Assembly: GCF_014695915.1 (NCBI RefSeq)
Contig: NZ_JACJPF010000103.1
Coordinates: forward strand, 79,898-143,897
Direction: 5' to 3'
Length of the DNA stretch: 64,000 nucleotides
Source: Trichocoleus sp. FACHB-40
Lineage (GTDB): Bacteria; Cyanobacteriota; Cyanobacteriia; Cyanobacteriales; FACHB-T130
Positions 34,702 to 43,054 of this stretch are shown in pieces (position 1 is the first letter of the stretch; every line of letters begins with the position of its first letter). Made by a program: the position numbers and the translations under genes. The notes beneath the pieces were generated by a model. It made no database searches and was not told the origin of the DNA. It worked only from the letters and a program-made list of their open reading frames with translations.

Positions 34702-37700
34702 ATGGGTGAAGTCAGCACATTATCTGAGAATTTGTTTGTGGGTGGTGGCGAGATGGGTGCGTTGATGCGATCGCGCGATTGGTCGCAAACGCCCCTGGGG
34801 GCTGTCGAAACCTGGCCTCAAAGCTTACGTACCATTGTGCCTTTAGTCTTGAACTCCCGCTTCCCGATGGTCATTTGGTGGGGGAAAGAATTAGTGTTGC
34901 TCTACAACGATGCTTGGCAACCCATCCTGGGGACTAAACACCCAAAGGCACTAGGACGACCCGGACAAGAAGTTTGGTCAGAAATTTGGGACATTATTGG
35001 CGTGCAGCTAGAGAGCGTACTGGAAACAGCACAGGCAACTTGGTCTGACGATATGCTGCTGCTAGTCGATCGCTACGGATACACCGAGGAAGCCTTTTTC
35101 ACCTACTCCTACAGCCCAATTTTTCTAGAAACAGGCGAGGTGGGAGGGGCGTTTACGGCTGTCACTGAAACGACCCGACGAGTGATTGGTGAGCGGCGGC
35201 TCAGAACGTTACGGGAACTCGCCGCTAGTACCGGAGAAGCCAAGTCCGTTGAGGAAACCTGTCGCATGGCCTGCGCTACCCTTGCGAACAATCCTTACGA
35301 CATTTCCTTTGCCTTGCTGTACCTGGTCGAACAGGAGGGGCAACAAGCTCGGCTGGTGGGAACAGTCAGGATAGACGCTGGGACACCCGCGGGGCCCAAG
35401 CTTGTTGACTTGGCTACTGAAGGTGATTGCTGGAAGTTTGCACAGGTTAAGAAGACTGGCGATGCTGAGATTATTGATGAATTAATCACCCGGTTTGGGA
35501 TGCTCTCTGGTGGAGCCTGGGATGAACCGTCGAAGCAGGCGATAGTCTTGCCGATCGCGATGGCGGGTCAAAAGCACCTATTAGCAGGATTTCTAGTTCT
35601 TGGAATTAGCCCTAGACGTGCGTTTGATGATGAATACCGGAGCTTCTTTGACCTGGTAGCCAGCAATATTGCCACAGAGATCGCAAATGCCCAAGCCTAT
35701 GAAGCAGAACGCAAACGCGCCGAAGCACTGGCAGAACTCGATCGCGCCAAAACCACCTTTTTTAGCAATGTTTCCCACGAATTCCGCACACCGCTGACCT
35801 TAATGCTGTCGCCGTTGGAAGAGGTGATCGCGAATCTGGATGGAACCATTCCACCCCAAGAAAGCGAACAATTATTACTGGTGCAGCGGAACGGAATCCG
35901 GCTGCTCAAACTTGTCAATAGCTTGCTCGATTTTTCACGCATCGAAGCAGGTCGAGTCCAAGCAGCTTATGAACCTGTAGATTTGGCAACTTATACGGCG
36001 GAACTTGCCAGCACGTTTCGCTCGCTGATTGAACGAGCCGGAATGTCGCTGATTGTGGACTTTCTACCCTTACCCGAAGCGATTTATGTCGATCGCGGAA
36101 TGTGGGAAAAAATCGTTCTCAATCTTTTATCAAATGCCTTTAAGTTTACGTTATCTGGCTCAATTACTGTTCGATTGCAGTGGGTAGACTCTCACGTTAA
36201 ATTATCGGTTGCGGATACAGGAGTCGGCATTCCGGCTGAAGAATTACCGCATTTATTTGAGCGATTTCATCGGGTCGAAAATTCTCAAGGACGGAGTTTT
36301 GAAGGCTCTGGCATTGGGCTGTCGCTGGTGCAAGAACTCGTCAAACTACATGGGGGAGCGATCGCGGTTTCCAGCACCTTCGGGCAGGGCAGTTGCTTTA
36401 CGGTGACGATTCCCGCCGGAACTGCTCATCTGCCGCCAGAGCGCATTCGTGCCAGTTGCACGTTAGCATCAACGGCGTTAGGGGCAATACCCTATGTCGA
36501 AGAAGCTCAACGGTGGTTGCCAGAAGGCGATTTTAGATTGCCGATTGTGGATTTTGAATTAGACAATAATCCTACTAACTTAAATCTGGCACCAGCCAAT
36601 CAGGTCGCTCAATCAAAAATCTTATTGGCAGATGATAACGCTGATATGCGCGATTATATTCGGCGACTCCTGAGCGGTTCTTATATTGTTCAAACCGTCG
36701 CCGATGGCGTTGCCGCATTGACTGCCATTGAGAAGAATCCGCCCGATTTGATATTGACAGATGTGATGATGCCGGGAATGGATGGGTTTGAGTTGTTGCG
36801 ATCGCTTCGTTCTAATCCCATAACCCAAGACATTCCCATCATTCTCTTATCAGCCCGCGCCGGCGAAGAATCCCGCGTTGAAGGACTCGCGGCCGGAGCC
36901 GACGACTATCTGATTAAACCGTTCTCGGCGCGTGAACTGCTGGCAAGGGTAGAAGCAAGTTTGAAGCTGGCACGGCTGCGGCAGGAAGCAACTGTGCGAG
37001 AGCAAACCATTCTGGGGCGCGTAACCGATGCGTTTATGGCAATGGATCTCGACTTTCGCTTGACCTATGCTAATGAAGCCGCACAACGAGTGTCGCGAAC
37101 TCCCTTAGAAGCAATGCTGGGCAAAACGATGTGGGAAGCCTTCCCAGGCACGATCGGCAATCAGTTTGAATTGCAGTATCGCCGATCGCTCAGTGAGCAA
37201 ATCGCGGTGGAATTTGAGGAATATTATGCTCCGTTTGATGTGTGGGTTGAGGTTCACGTTTATCCTTCACCGACTGGGCTATCTCTTTTCTTTCGGGATA
37301 TCAACGATCGCAAACGTATTGAGGCTGCCTTACGCCAATCTGAGGAACGCTATCGAACGCTGTTTGAGTCGATCGATGAAGGCTTTTGCATCATTGAAGT
37401 GCTGTTTGATGCCAATGACACGCCGATCGACTACCGCTTCTTAGAAATCAATCCTGTCTTCGAGCAACAAACAGGACTTCAACAAGCAGTTGGTAAAACC
37501 GTGCGTCAGTTAGTTCCAAATTTTGAAGACCACTGGATTAAGATTTACGGACAAGTTGCCCTGACGGGTGAACCCGTTCGTTTTGAGAATGCCTCCGAAG
37601 CACTGAACCGTTGGTTCGACGTTTATGCTTGCCGCACCGGGCAGCCAGAAGCTCGAAAAGTGGCGGTTGTGTTCAAAGATATTAGCGATCGCAAGCGCAT

Positions 37701-38874
37701 CGAAGCTGAACGCGAACAACTCCTGCAACGCGAACAGACTGCACGAGAAGCCGCCGAACGTGCCAACCGCATTAAAGACGAGTTTCTGGCAGTGCTGTCT
37801 CATGAGTTGCGATCGCCGCTTAATCCGATTCTCGGCTGGTCGAACTTGTTACAGCGAGGGAATCTGGACGCTACAAAAACGGCTACCGCCCTTGCCACGA
37901 TCGAACGCAACGCCCGACTCCAGGCACAGCTGATTGATGACCTGCTCGACATCTCCCGCATTCTGAGCGGCAAACTGAGCTTGAATGCGATGTCTGTTGA
38001 CTTGAATATGGTGATCTCGGCCGCGTTAGAAACCGTTCGACTAGCCGCCGAAGCCAAGTCAGTGCAAATTCAAACCACCTTTTCACCCTCCCAAAGAATG
38101 GTAATTGGCGATTCCGGGCGTTTGCAGCAAGTAATATGGAATCTTTTATCCAATGCCGTGAAATTCACCCCTCAAGGGGGGCAAATTACCGTTAGGTTAA
38201 CCCAAAGTGGAACTCATGCCCAGATTCAAGTCACCGATACTGGAAAAGGCATCAATCCTGACTTTCTGCCTTATGTGTTTGAGCATTTTCGGCAAGAGGA
38301 TGGAGCCACAACTCGTAAATTTGGGGGTTTGGGATTGGGGCTGGCGATCGTGCGGCAAGTTGTCGAGATGCACGGTGGTACGGTTACAGCAGACAGTCCA
38401 GGTATTGGGCTAGGTGCGACATTCACAGTTCAAATTCCCTTAGCACCTCGGTTAATTGAATCACCAACCTTAGATCCATCACCTGTTAGAGATAGTGATT
38501 TGAGCGGTATTCACATCTTAGTCGTCGATGACGAAACGGACTCACGAGAGTTTGTGGCTTTTGTTTTAGAACAAGCTGGTGCGATCGTTACCACCGTTGC
38601 TTCTGGAATTGACGCACTAAGGGCTTTCTCCCAATCCGTTCCTAACATCATCGTCAGCGATATTGGAATGCCAGTAATGGATGGCTATATGCTGATGCGT
38701 CAAATTCGCGCACTTGCGGAGGGGAAACAAATTCCTGCGATCGCCCTGACTGCCTATGCCGGAGAACTCGATCGACAGCAAGCAGAGGCAGCAGGCTTTC
38801 AACGTCACGTTGCAAAACCCATTGAGCCAGAGGTCGTGGTGGCGATAGTCGTCGAATTAGTATCATCAGTCTAA
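34702..38874 (+). CDS. Double-kinase hybrid sensor histidine kinase
   Basis: 1390 residues with two complete kinase cores. Order: PAS-like (about 25-165; RDWSQTPLGAVETWPQSLRT, WWGKELVLLYNDAW), GAF-like (170-340), HisKA 1 with phospho-His in NVSHEFRTPL (~358), HATPase 1 ([15 protein letters not shown]-type GSGIGLSLV), REC 1 with D in ILTDVMMPGMDG (~686), two PAS domains (~770-1010), HisKA 2 LSHELRSPLNP (~1033), HATPase 2 (GGLGLGLAIV) and REC 2 with D in VSDIGMPVMDG (~1319). There are no membrane helices; cytosolic. It follows an XRE regulator by seven bases. The signal is unknown. Such proteins may run an internal phosphorelay. Confidence 0.93.
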   Translation: MGEVSTLSENLFVGGGEMGALMRSRDWSQTPLGAVETWPQSLRTIVPLVLNSRFPMVIWWGKELVLLYNDAWQPILGTKHPKALGRPGQEVWSEIWDIIGVQLESVLETAQATWSDDMLLLVDRYGYTEEAFFTYSYSPIFLETGEVGGAFTAVTETTRRVIGERRLRTLRELAASTGEAKSVEETCRMACATLANNPYDISFALLYLVEQEGQQARLVGTVRIDAGTPAGPKLVDLATEGDCWKFAQVKKTGDAEIIDELITRFGMLSGGAWDEPSKQAIVLPIAMAGQKHLLAGFLVLGISPRRAFDDEYRSFFDLVASNIATEIANAQAYEAERKRAEALAELDRAKTTFFSNVSHEFRTPLTLMLSPLEEVIANLDGTIPPQESEQLLLVQRNGIRLLKLVNSLLDFSRIEAGRVQAAYEPVDLATYTAELASTFRSLIERAGMSLIVDFLPLPEAIYVDRGMWEKIVLNLLSNAFKFTLSGSITVRLQWVDSHVKLSVADTGVGIPAEELPHLFERFHRVENSQGRSFEGSGIGLSLVQELVKLHGGAIAVSSTFGQGSCFTVTIPAGTAHLPPERIRASCTLASTALGAIPYVEEAQRWLPEGDFRLPIVDFELDNNPTNLNLAPANQVAQSKILLADDNADMRDYIRRLLSGSYIVQTVADGVAALTAIEKNPPDLILTDVMMPGMDGFELLRSLRSNPITQDIPIILLSARAGEESRVEGLAAGADDYLIKPFSARELLARVEASLKLARLRQEATVREQTILGRVTDAFMAMDLDFRLTYANEAAQRVSRTPLEAMLGKTMWEAFPGTIGNQFELQYRRSLSEQIAVEFEEYYAPFDVWVEVHVYPSPTGLSLFFRDINDRKRIEAALRQSEERYRTLFESIDEGFCIIEVLFDANDTPIDYRFLEINPVFEQQTGLQQAVGKTVRQLVPNFEDHWIKIYGQVALTGEPVRFENASEALNRWFDVYACRTGQPEARKVAVVFKDISDRKRIEAEREQLLQREQTAREAAERANRIKDEFLAVLSHELRSPLNPILGWSNLLQRGNLDATKTATALATIERNARLQAQLIDDLLDISRILSGKLSLNAMSVDLNMVISAALETVRLAAEAKSVQIQTTFSPSQRMVIGDSGRLQQVIWNLLSNAVKFTPQGGQITVRLTQSGTHAQIQVTDTGKGINPDFLPYVFEHFRQEDGATTRKFGGLGLGLAIVRQVVEMHGGTVTADSPGIGLGATFTVQIPLAPRLIESPTLDPSPVRDSDLSGIHILVVDDETDSREFVAFVLEQAGAIVTTVASGIDALRAFSQSVPNIIVSDIGMPVMDGYMLMRQIRALAEGKQIPAIALTAYAGELDRQQAEAAGFQRHVAKPIEPEVVVAIVVELVSSV

Positions 38875-38934
38875 ATCGGGCAAAACGCTCGCTACCTTAC
38901 TGTCGAATCTTGCCCGTTTGACCGAAAATAATGG

Positions 38935-39010
38935 GATACAAGCCCCGTCCTTCTAGAACGGCTTTTTCTTATTCGTGCTAAAATTTTGATGTAGAAGTTT
39001 TCCACGTCAA
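38935..39010 (+). mobile_element. Probable left end of TnpB element
   Basis: Just before tnpB a hairpin-capable AAGCCCCGTCCTTCTAGAACGGCTTTTT lies at about 38951-38970, of the kind of subterminal structure seen at IS200/IS605-group ends. The exact boundary cannot be fixed without an empty site. Confidence 0.4.
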
Positions 39011-40249
39011 ATGTTTGCTTTAGAGTTCAAGGTCAAAGGGAAAACAACTCAATACGCGGCAATAGACGAAGCAATCAAAACTGCTCAATTTGTTCGGAAT
39101 AAGTGCATCCGTTTTTGGATGGACAACCGAGGTGTAGGGCAGAAAGAGCTGTATCGGTATAACACGTCACTGAGAGCCGAATTCCCATTTGTCAACGCCT
39201 TGAACTCACACGCTTGCCAAGCTTCAGTGGAGAGAGCCTATTCTGCGATTGCTCGGTTCTACGACAATTGCAAAAAGGCTATTTCGGGAAAGAAAGGGTA
39301 TCCACAATTTAAAAAGAATTGCCGTTCGGTTGAATACAAGACTAGCGGATGGAAACTTTTTGAAACTCGAAAGCAAATTACCTTCACCGACAAGAAAGGG
39401 ATAGGCAAGCTTAAACTCAAAGGGACGTGGGATTTAAACTTCTACCAGTTAGATCAGATAAAACGGGTTAGGATAGTTCGTCGGGCGGATGGATACTATG
39501 TTCAGTTCTTAATCAGTGCTGAAAATAAAGTAGAGGTAGAACCGACAGGAAAAACTATTGGTTTAGACGTTGGACTCAAAGAGTTCTACACCGACTCCAA
39601 TGGTCATAGTGAACCATCACCTAAGTTTTATAGAACAAGCGAGAAGCGGTTAAAGTTTCGGCAACGCCGTGTTTCTCGCAGAAAGAAAGGCTCTGCCAAC
39701 CGGAAGAAAGCCATTAATCGACTAGGGCGAGTACACCTCAAAATAAGTAGACAGCGAGAAGAACACGCTAAGAGAGTGGCGCGTTCCGTTATCCAATCAA
39801 ACGATTTGGTCGCCTACGAAAATTTGAGGATTAAAAACTTAGTTAAAAATCACTGTCTCGCTAAGTCGCTCAATGATGCAGGTTGGTATCAATTCAGGAA
39901 ATGGCTAGAGTATTTCGGAGTAAAGTTTGGCAAGATAACCATTGCGGTAAATCCTGCCTATACTTCTCAAGAATGCTCTAACTGTGGTGCAACGGTGAAA
40001 AAGTCCCTATCTATGAGAACTCACGTTTGCGAATGTGGGTTTGTCTTAGATAGAGACTGGAACGCTGCTATCAACATCCTGAAATCAGCCTTGAGTACGG
40101 TAGGGCATACCGGAACTTGGGTCTTAGATCCGAACGCTTCAGGAGATTCGACCTCTACTTTGGCTGGAGCAATCCTGTCAGAGCAAGTTAAGTCTGTGAA
40201 TGAAGAATCACCGCTCATGAAAGGAACGGTGAGTGTCAATGCTGTCTGA
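39011..40249 (+). CDS. tnpB: TnpB (IS200/IS605-group RNA-guided nuclease), orphan
   Basis: 412 residues, apparently intact. N-terminal HTH/wedge region (MFALEFKVKGKTTQYAAIDE), RuvC-I D186 in TIGLDVGLKEFYTD, RuvC-II E270 in VAYENLRIKNL, a zinc ribbon C322-x2-C325 ... C340-x-C342 (CSNCGATVKK ... HVCECG), and RuvC-III in DRDWNAAINIL. TnpB proteins are known to cut DNA guided by an omega-RNA made from the 3' end of their own gene. There is no tnpA here, so it is a stand-alone copy. The last ~50 residues (LSTVGHTGTWVLDPNASGDS onward) overlap the expected omega-RNA region. It lies between a hybrid kinase and a metabolic gene. Confidence 0.93.
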   Translation: MFALEFKVKGKTTQYAAIDEAIKTAQFVRNKCIRFWMDNRGVGQKELYRYNTSLRAEFPFVNALNSHACQASVERAYSAIARFYDNCKKAISGKKGYPQFKKNCRSVEYKTSGWKLFETRKQITFTDKKGIGKLKLKGTWDLNFYQLDQIKRVRIVRRADGYYVQFLISAENKVEVEPTGKTIGLDVGLKEFYTDSNGHSEPSPKFYRTSEKRLKFRQRRVSRRKKGSANRKKAINRLGRVHLKISRQREEHAKRVARSVIQSNDLVAYENLRIKNLVKNHCLAKSLNDAGWYQFRKWLEYFGVKFGKITIAVNPAYTSQECSNCGATVKKSLSMRTHVCECGFVLDRDWNAAINILKSALSTVGHTGTWVLDPNASGDSTSTLAGAILSEQVKSVNEESPLMKGTVSVNAV

Positions 40250-40300
40250 AGAAGCTCCAATCAAAACTTTTATTTGTAGCGAACTGCCACTAGATATCCT
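40180..40300 (+). ncRNA. Expected omega-RNA region at tnpB 3' end (predicted)
   Basis: By analogy with IS200/IS605 TnpB systems, the guide RNA should come from the 3' end of tnpB and run past the stop. A stem TCACCG/CGGTGA (40208-40232) is visible here; on the sequence alone boundaries and expression are unknown. Confidence 0.3.
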
Positions 40301-40331
40301 TCAGGCGATCGCATCCTCTATTTCTTGAAAA

Positions 40332-41042
40332 TTACATCATGCGATCGCGTGCTGTTTCGACTAGCGACTGGAAGATGCGTTGCTGATGCGGATCGTGGGG
40401 TGCCATTTCTGGATGCCATTGGAGAGCGATCGCCCAAGGATGCGTTTCATGCTCTAATGCTTCAATAACACCATCACCAGCTTTTGCCGTGACGCGCCAC
40501 CCCGCCGGAACTGTCCGCACAGCTTGATGATGCCAAGATACTATATGCGCCTCTGTGATGCCAATCGTAGATGCGAGGCGACTTTGTGGGCAAATTTTTA
40601 CAGTATGCTCAGAATGGCGAGACTGATGAGAACGGTGCGCGATCGCTTCCCCAAATTCATCTGGCAAATGTGGCACCAAATTACCGCCAGTTGCTACCAC
40701 CAGCACTTCTAAACCGCGACAAATACCCAAAACTGGAATATCTGTAGCCAGCACCAACTTTGCTAAAGCTAACTCAAAGCGATCGCGTTGCTGATCTACG
40801 TTATAAACTGTCGGATGCGATGAACCATTGTAAAGGGTCGGCTCAATATCACCCCCGCCAGATAAAATTAAACCATCCACTCGTTCTAAAATGGCACCTG
40901 GATCGGGTTCTCCCGGCGGTAATAAGATGGGTAAGCCACCTGCTAGTCTCACTGCGTCTACATATTCGCCCCGCACGCAGAACAGACTCGTTCCCAACTG
41001 TCCGGCGGTGGTGATTCCAATAAGTGGCGGTTTAGATTTCAT
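40332..41042 (-). CDS. Class I glutamine amidotransferase-like hydrolase (peptidase C26, PuuD-like)
   Basis: 236 residues from ATG 41042; a TTG two codons earlier is unlikely. The fold and catalytic triad of gamma-glutamyl hydrolases: nucleophile C108 in LGICRGLEVL, H210 and E212 in LQWHPEMAP. Also visible: IGITTAGQ at the N-terminus, VDGLILSGGGDIEPTLY, and SWHHQAV. Relatives cleave gamma-glutamyl-GABA (PuuD) or similar amides; the substrate is not fixed by motifs. No polyamine genes are adjacent. It stands alone, convergent with tnpB. Confidence 0.88.
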   Translation of the reverse strand: MKSKPPLIGITTAGQLGTSLFCVRGEYVDAVRLAGGLPILLPPGEPDPGAILERVDGLILSGGGDIEPTLYNGSSHPTVYNVDQQRDRFELALAKLVLATDIPVLGICRGLEVLVVATGGNLVPHLPDEFGEAIAHRSHQSRHSEHTVKICPQSRLASTIGITEAHIVSWHHQAVRTVPAGWRVTAKAGDGVIEALEHETHPWAIALQWHPEMAPHDPHQQRIFQSLVETARDRMM

Positions 41043-41164
41043 TTTCAAATTTTAGCAGTTGATATATTGTTCTAATTCTCAGGTTGTCACCTGGGTATTA
41101 TCAGTATTCCCGTCCTGATGTTTGAAATTGCATAAATCACATTTAGCATTGTTCTGCATACAGA

Positions 41165-41194
41165 TATAGGGGCGCACGGCTGTACACCCCTACA
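41165..41194. repeat. Dispersed taggggcg-type hairpin
   Basis: TAGGGGCG ... CACCCCTAC arms around CACGGCTGTA. A related-looking GTAGGGGC ... GCCCCTAC pair occurs at 9969-9999. Confidence 0.5.
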
Positions 41195-41290
41195 TAAACG
41201 AATCAAATAACTTTGAATTTTAGTAAATCAAAGTCGCAATCAGAAATTTGTATTGAGAGATACTGCACCCTTAGTAAAATTAAGACAACT

Positions 41291-41791
41291 ATGCACAAGG
41301 CCAAAGATATGAATGAAGCACAGCCACCTATTCCCCTAGCTACTCTCACTGATGTAGCGGCAATTGATGCAACTGTCAAAGAGTTGTATGCGGCAATTTC
41401 TTTTGTTGAGGGAGAACCAAACTGGAACCTCCTGCGATCGCTATTTGCTCCAGCTGGACAAATGATTCATGTGAAGATAAATAGCGTCGAGGCAATGTCG
41501 GTTGAAACCTTTATTTCCCGAATGGCTGAACAAATTCAAACAGGAAAGTTGCGGGGATTTTACGAAGTAGAAATTTCCCGCCGTCTGGAATTGTTTGGGA
41601 ATATTGCCCATGTTTTTAGCACATTTGATGCCCGTTACAAGGCAGACGATCCGACACCCCTGGCGCGTGGCATCAATAGTATTCAACTGCTCAAAAATGG
41701 CGATCGCTGGTTGGTTATCTCCCTATTATGGGACGAGGAGCGCAGCGATCGCCCAATTCCAGCCGAGTACCTTCCTGAAGGCATTGCTTGA
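41291..41791 (+). CDS. SnoaL/NTF2-like fold protein
   Basis: 166 residues from ATG 41291 (160 if ATG 41309, which has CAAGG ahead, is used); a TTG at 41213 is less likely. The layout LATLTDVAAIDATVKELYAA then WNLLRSLFAPAGQMIHVK, EVEISRRLELFGNIAHVFST, FDARY and INSIQLLKNGDRWLVISLLW is a cone-shaped NTF2-like domain, seen in SnoaL-like and DUF4440 proteins, which bind or transform small molecules. No catalytic set can be assigned. It stands alone after a 250-bp gap. Confidence 0.75.
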   Translation: MHKAKDMNEAQPPIPLATLTDVAAIDATVKELYAAISFVEGEPNWNLLRSLFAPAGQMIHVKINSVEAMSVETFISRMAEQIQTGKLRGFYEVEISRRLELFGNIAHVFSTFDARYKADDPTPLARGINSIQLLKNGDRWLVISLLWDEERSDRPIPAEYLPEGIA

Positions 41792-41836
41792 ACCGAAAGC
41801 GCCCTTGTAGACCAGCACAAAATTTGTGGTGATTTT

Positions 41837-42127
41837 TTGCCGGATTTGCCTGGGGAACGGCGAGTATTAGATAAAAGGAATTGGGCGATACTCTATCTAT
41901 CTGAAGGAACATACTGCTCTAGAAAAGAGTCTCAGAATTTGGCAGAACTGCAAGCAAAAGGAATTCTCCAACAGCAGCGCCAATCGGAAGCAAAAATTAA
42001 AGCGCTAACGGGTAAAGCAGTACCTCCAACAGGAGAGAAGGCATGGCGAACTGGTGCGGGTAAATCTCCTTTCGTAGGTATCCCTTCAGGGGAAAGTTTT
42101 GCTTTTATTAGGCTCTTTGAAAAGTAA
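41837..42127 (+). CDS. Doubtful small ORF
   Basis: 96 codons from a TTG, without a ribosome site; Gln/Lys-rich (NLAELQAKGILQQQRQSEAK) then GEKAWRTGAGKSPFVGIPSG. No family recognised. It is the only frame of length in the 370-bp gap before the next gene. It could be a degraded gene; reported with low confidence. Confidence 0.25.
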   Translation: MPDLPGERRVLDKRNWAILYLSEGTYCSRKESQNLAELQAKGILQQQRQSEAKIKALTGKAVPPTGEKAWRTGAGKSPFVGIPSGESFAFIRLFEK

Positions 42128-42160
42128 AGCAGCAAATTTTAAACTTCGAGGTAAAGAGAA

Positions 42161-42988
42161 ATGCTCAACAGATTCAAACCAGTTCTTTTAACAGCGCTCC
42201 TCGTCGCCATTGCCAGCCCTACTATAATAATTCCCCAACAGGTGCAGGCGCAAAGCCTTGATCGCCGCTACTACGGGCAAATTGAGCAACTTTTAGAGCG
42301 GATAGAAACGAGAACAGATAGTTTTCGCCGTATCGTTGACGGAGCGCTAGATCGCAGCCGTCTGGATGGTTCCAGCAGAGAAGATAACATCAACGAGTAC
42401 ATCAGAAATTTTGAAGAAGCGACAAATCGGCTGCGCGATCGCTACAACAGACGACAAGTTGCTTCCAGTGATGTTCGGGAAGTGCTAAATAGGGCAGCTA
42501 AAATAGATGAATTTATGCAGCGCAGACGTTTGGGAGGTGACGCTGAACGCGAGTGGGCGAGTCTGCGTCGAGACTTGGCGCAACTAGATCGCATCGCCCC
42601 AGGAACGACCACGCCAGGAGGTGATCGCCGATCCTACAATGGGCAAGTGCAGCAACTGGTAAACAACATAGAAAGAAACGCCAATCGGTTTCGCAGTAGC
42701 CTCGACCAAGCACTAGACCGCACTCGTCTGGATGGTTCCAACCGCGAAGACCAAATTAACCAGTATGCCAAAAATTTTGAAAGTGCGACAAATCGGCTGC
42801 GCGATCGCTACAACGATCGTCAAGCTGCTACCTCTGATGTCCAGCAAGTGCTAACTAGCGCATATCAAATAAATACTTTCATGCAGCGCCGACGTTTGGG
42901 CGGTCAGGTTGAAAGCGACTGGGCAATGTTGCGCCGAGACTTGAATGAACTAGAGCGGGTTTATTTCAACAGAAGCGGAAGGTTTTAA
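42161..42988 (+). CDS. Secreted two-repeat helical protein, unknown function
   Basis: 275 residues. A signal peptide (LLTALLVAIASPTIIIPQQV, cleavage after VQAQ) precedes two tandem ~115-residue helical repeats: first YYGQIEQLLERIETRTDSF to LGGDAEREWASLRRDLAQL, second YNGQVQQLVNNIERNANRF to LGGQVESDWAMLRRDLNEL. Each contains LDRxRLDGSxREDxIN and FExATNRLRDRYN. A short Gly/Thr/Pro linker (PGTTTPGGD) separates them. Arg-rich helical pairs suggest a periplasmic or surface binding role; no family is recognised. A 15-bp hairpin follows. Confidence 0.78.
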   Translation: MLNRFKPVLLTALLVAIASPTIIIPQQVQAQSLDRRYYGQIEQLLERIETRTDSFRRIVDGALDRSRLDGSSREDNINEYIRNFEEATNRLRDRYNRRQVASSDVREVLNRAAKIDEFMQRRRLGGDAEREWASLRRDLAQLDRIAPGTTTPGGDRRSYNGQVQQLVNNIERNANRFRSSLDQALDRTRLDGSNREDQINQYAKNFESATNRLRDRYNDRQAATSDVQQVLTSAYQINTFMQRRRLGGQVESDWAMLRRDLNELERVYFNRSGRF

Positions 42989-43002
42989 AAAGGCAAGTTG
43001 TT

Positions 43003-43046
43003 AATAGCTAATGGCTAATTATTAAAAGCCATTAGCTATTAGCAAA
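43003..43046. terminator. Strong bidirectional hairpin
   Basis: A perfect 15-bp stem TAATAGCTAATGGCT / AGCCATTAGCTATTA with a 9-base loop sits between convergent genes; an A/T-rich run follows on the plus strand. It also resembles a dispersed cyanobacterial repeat. Confidence 0.7.
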
Positions 43047-43054
43047 AAACCTAA

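Noticed and set aside
41837..42127. Taking the 96-codon TTG ORF as a sure gene
   Set aside because: Lacks start context and homology by eye; listed only with low confidence.
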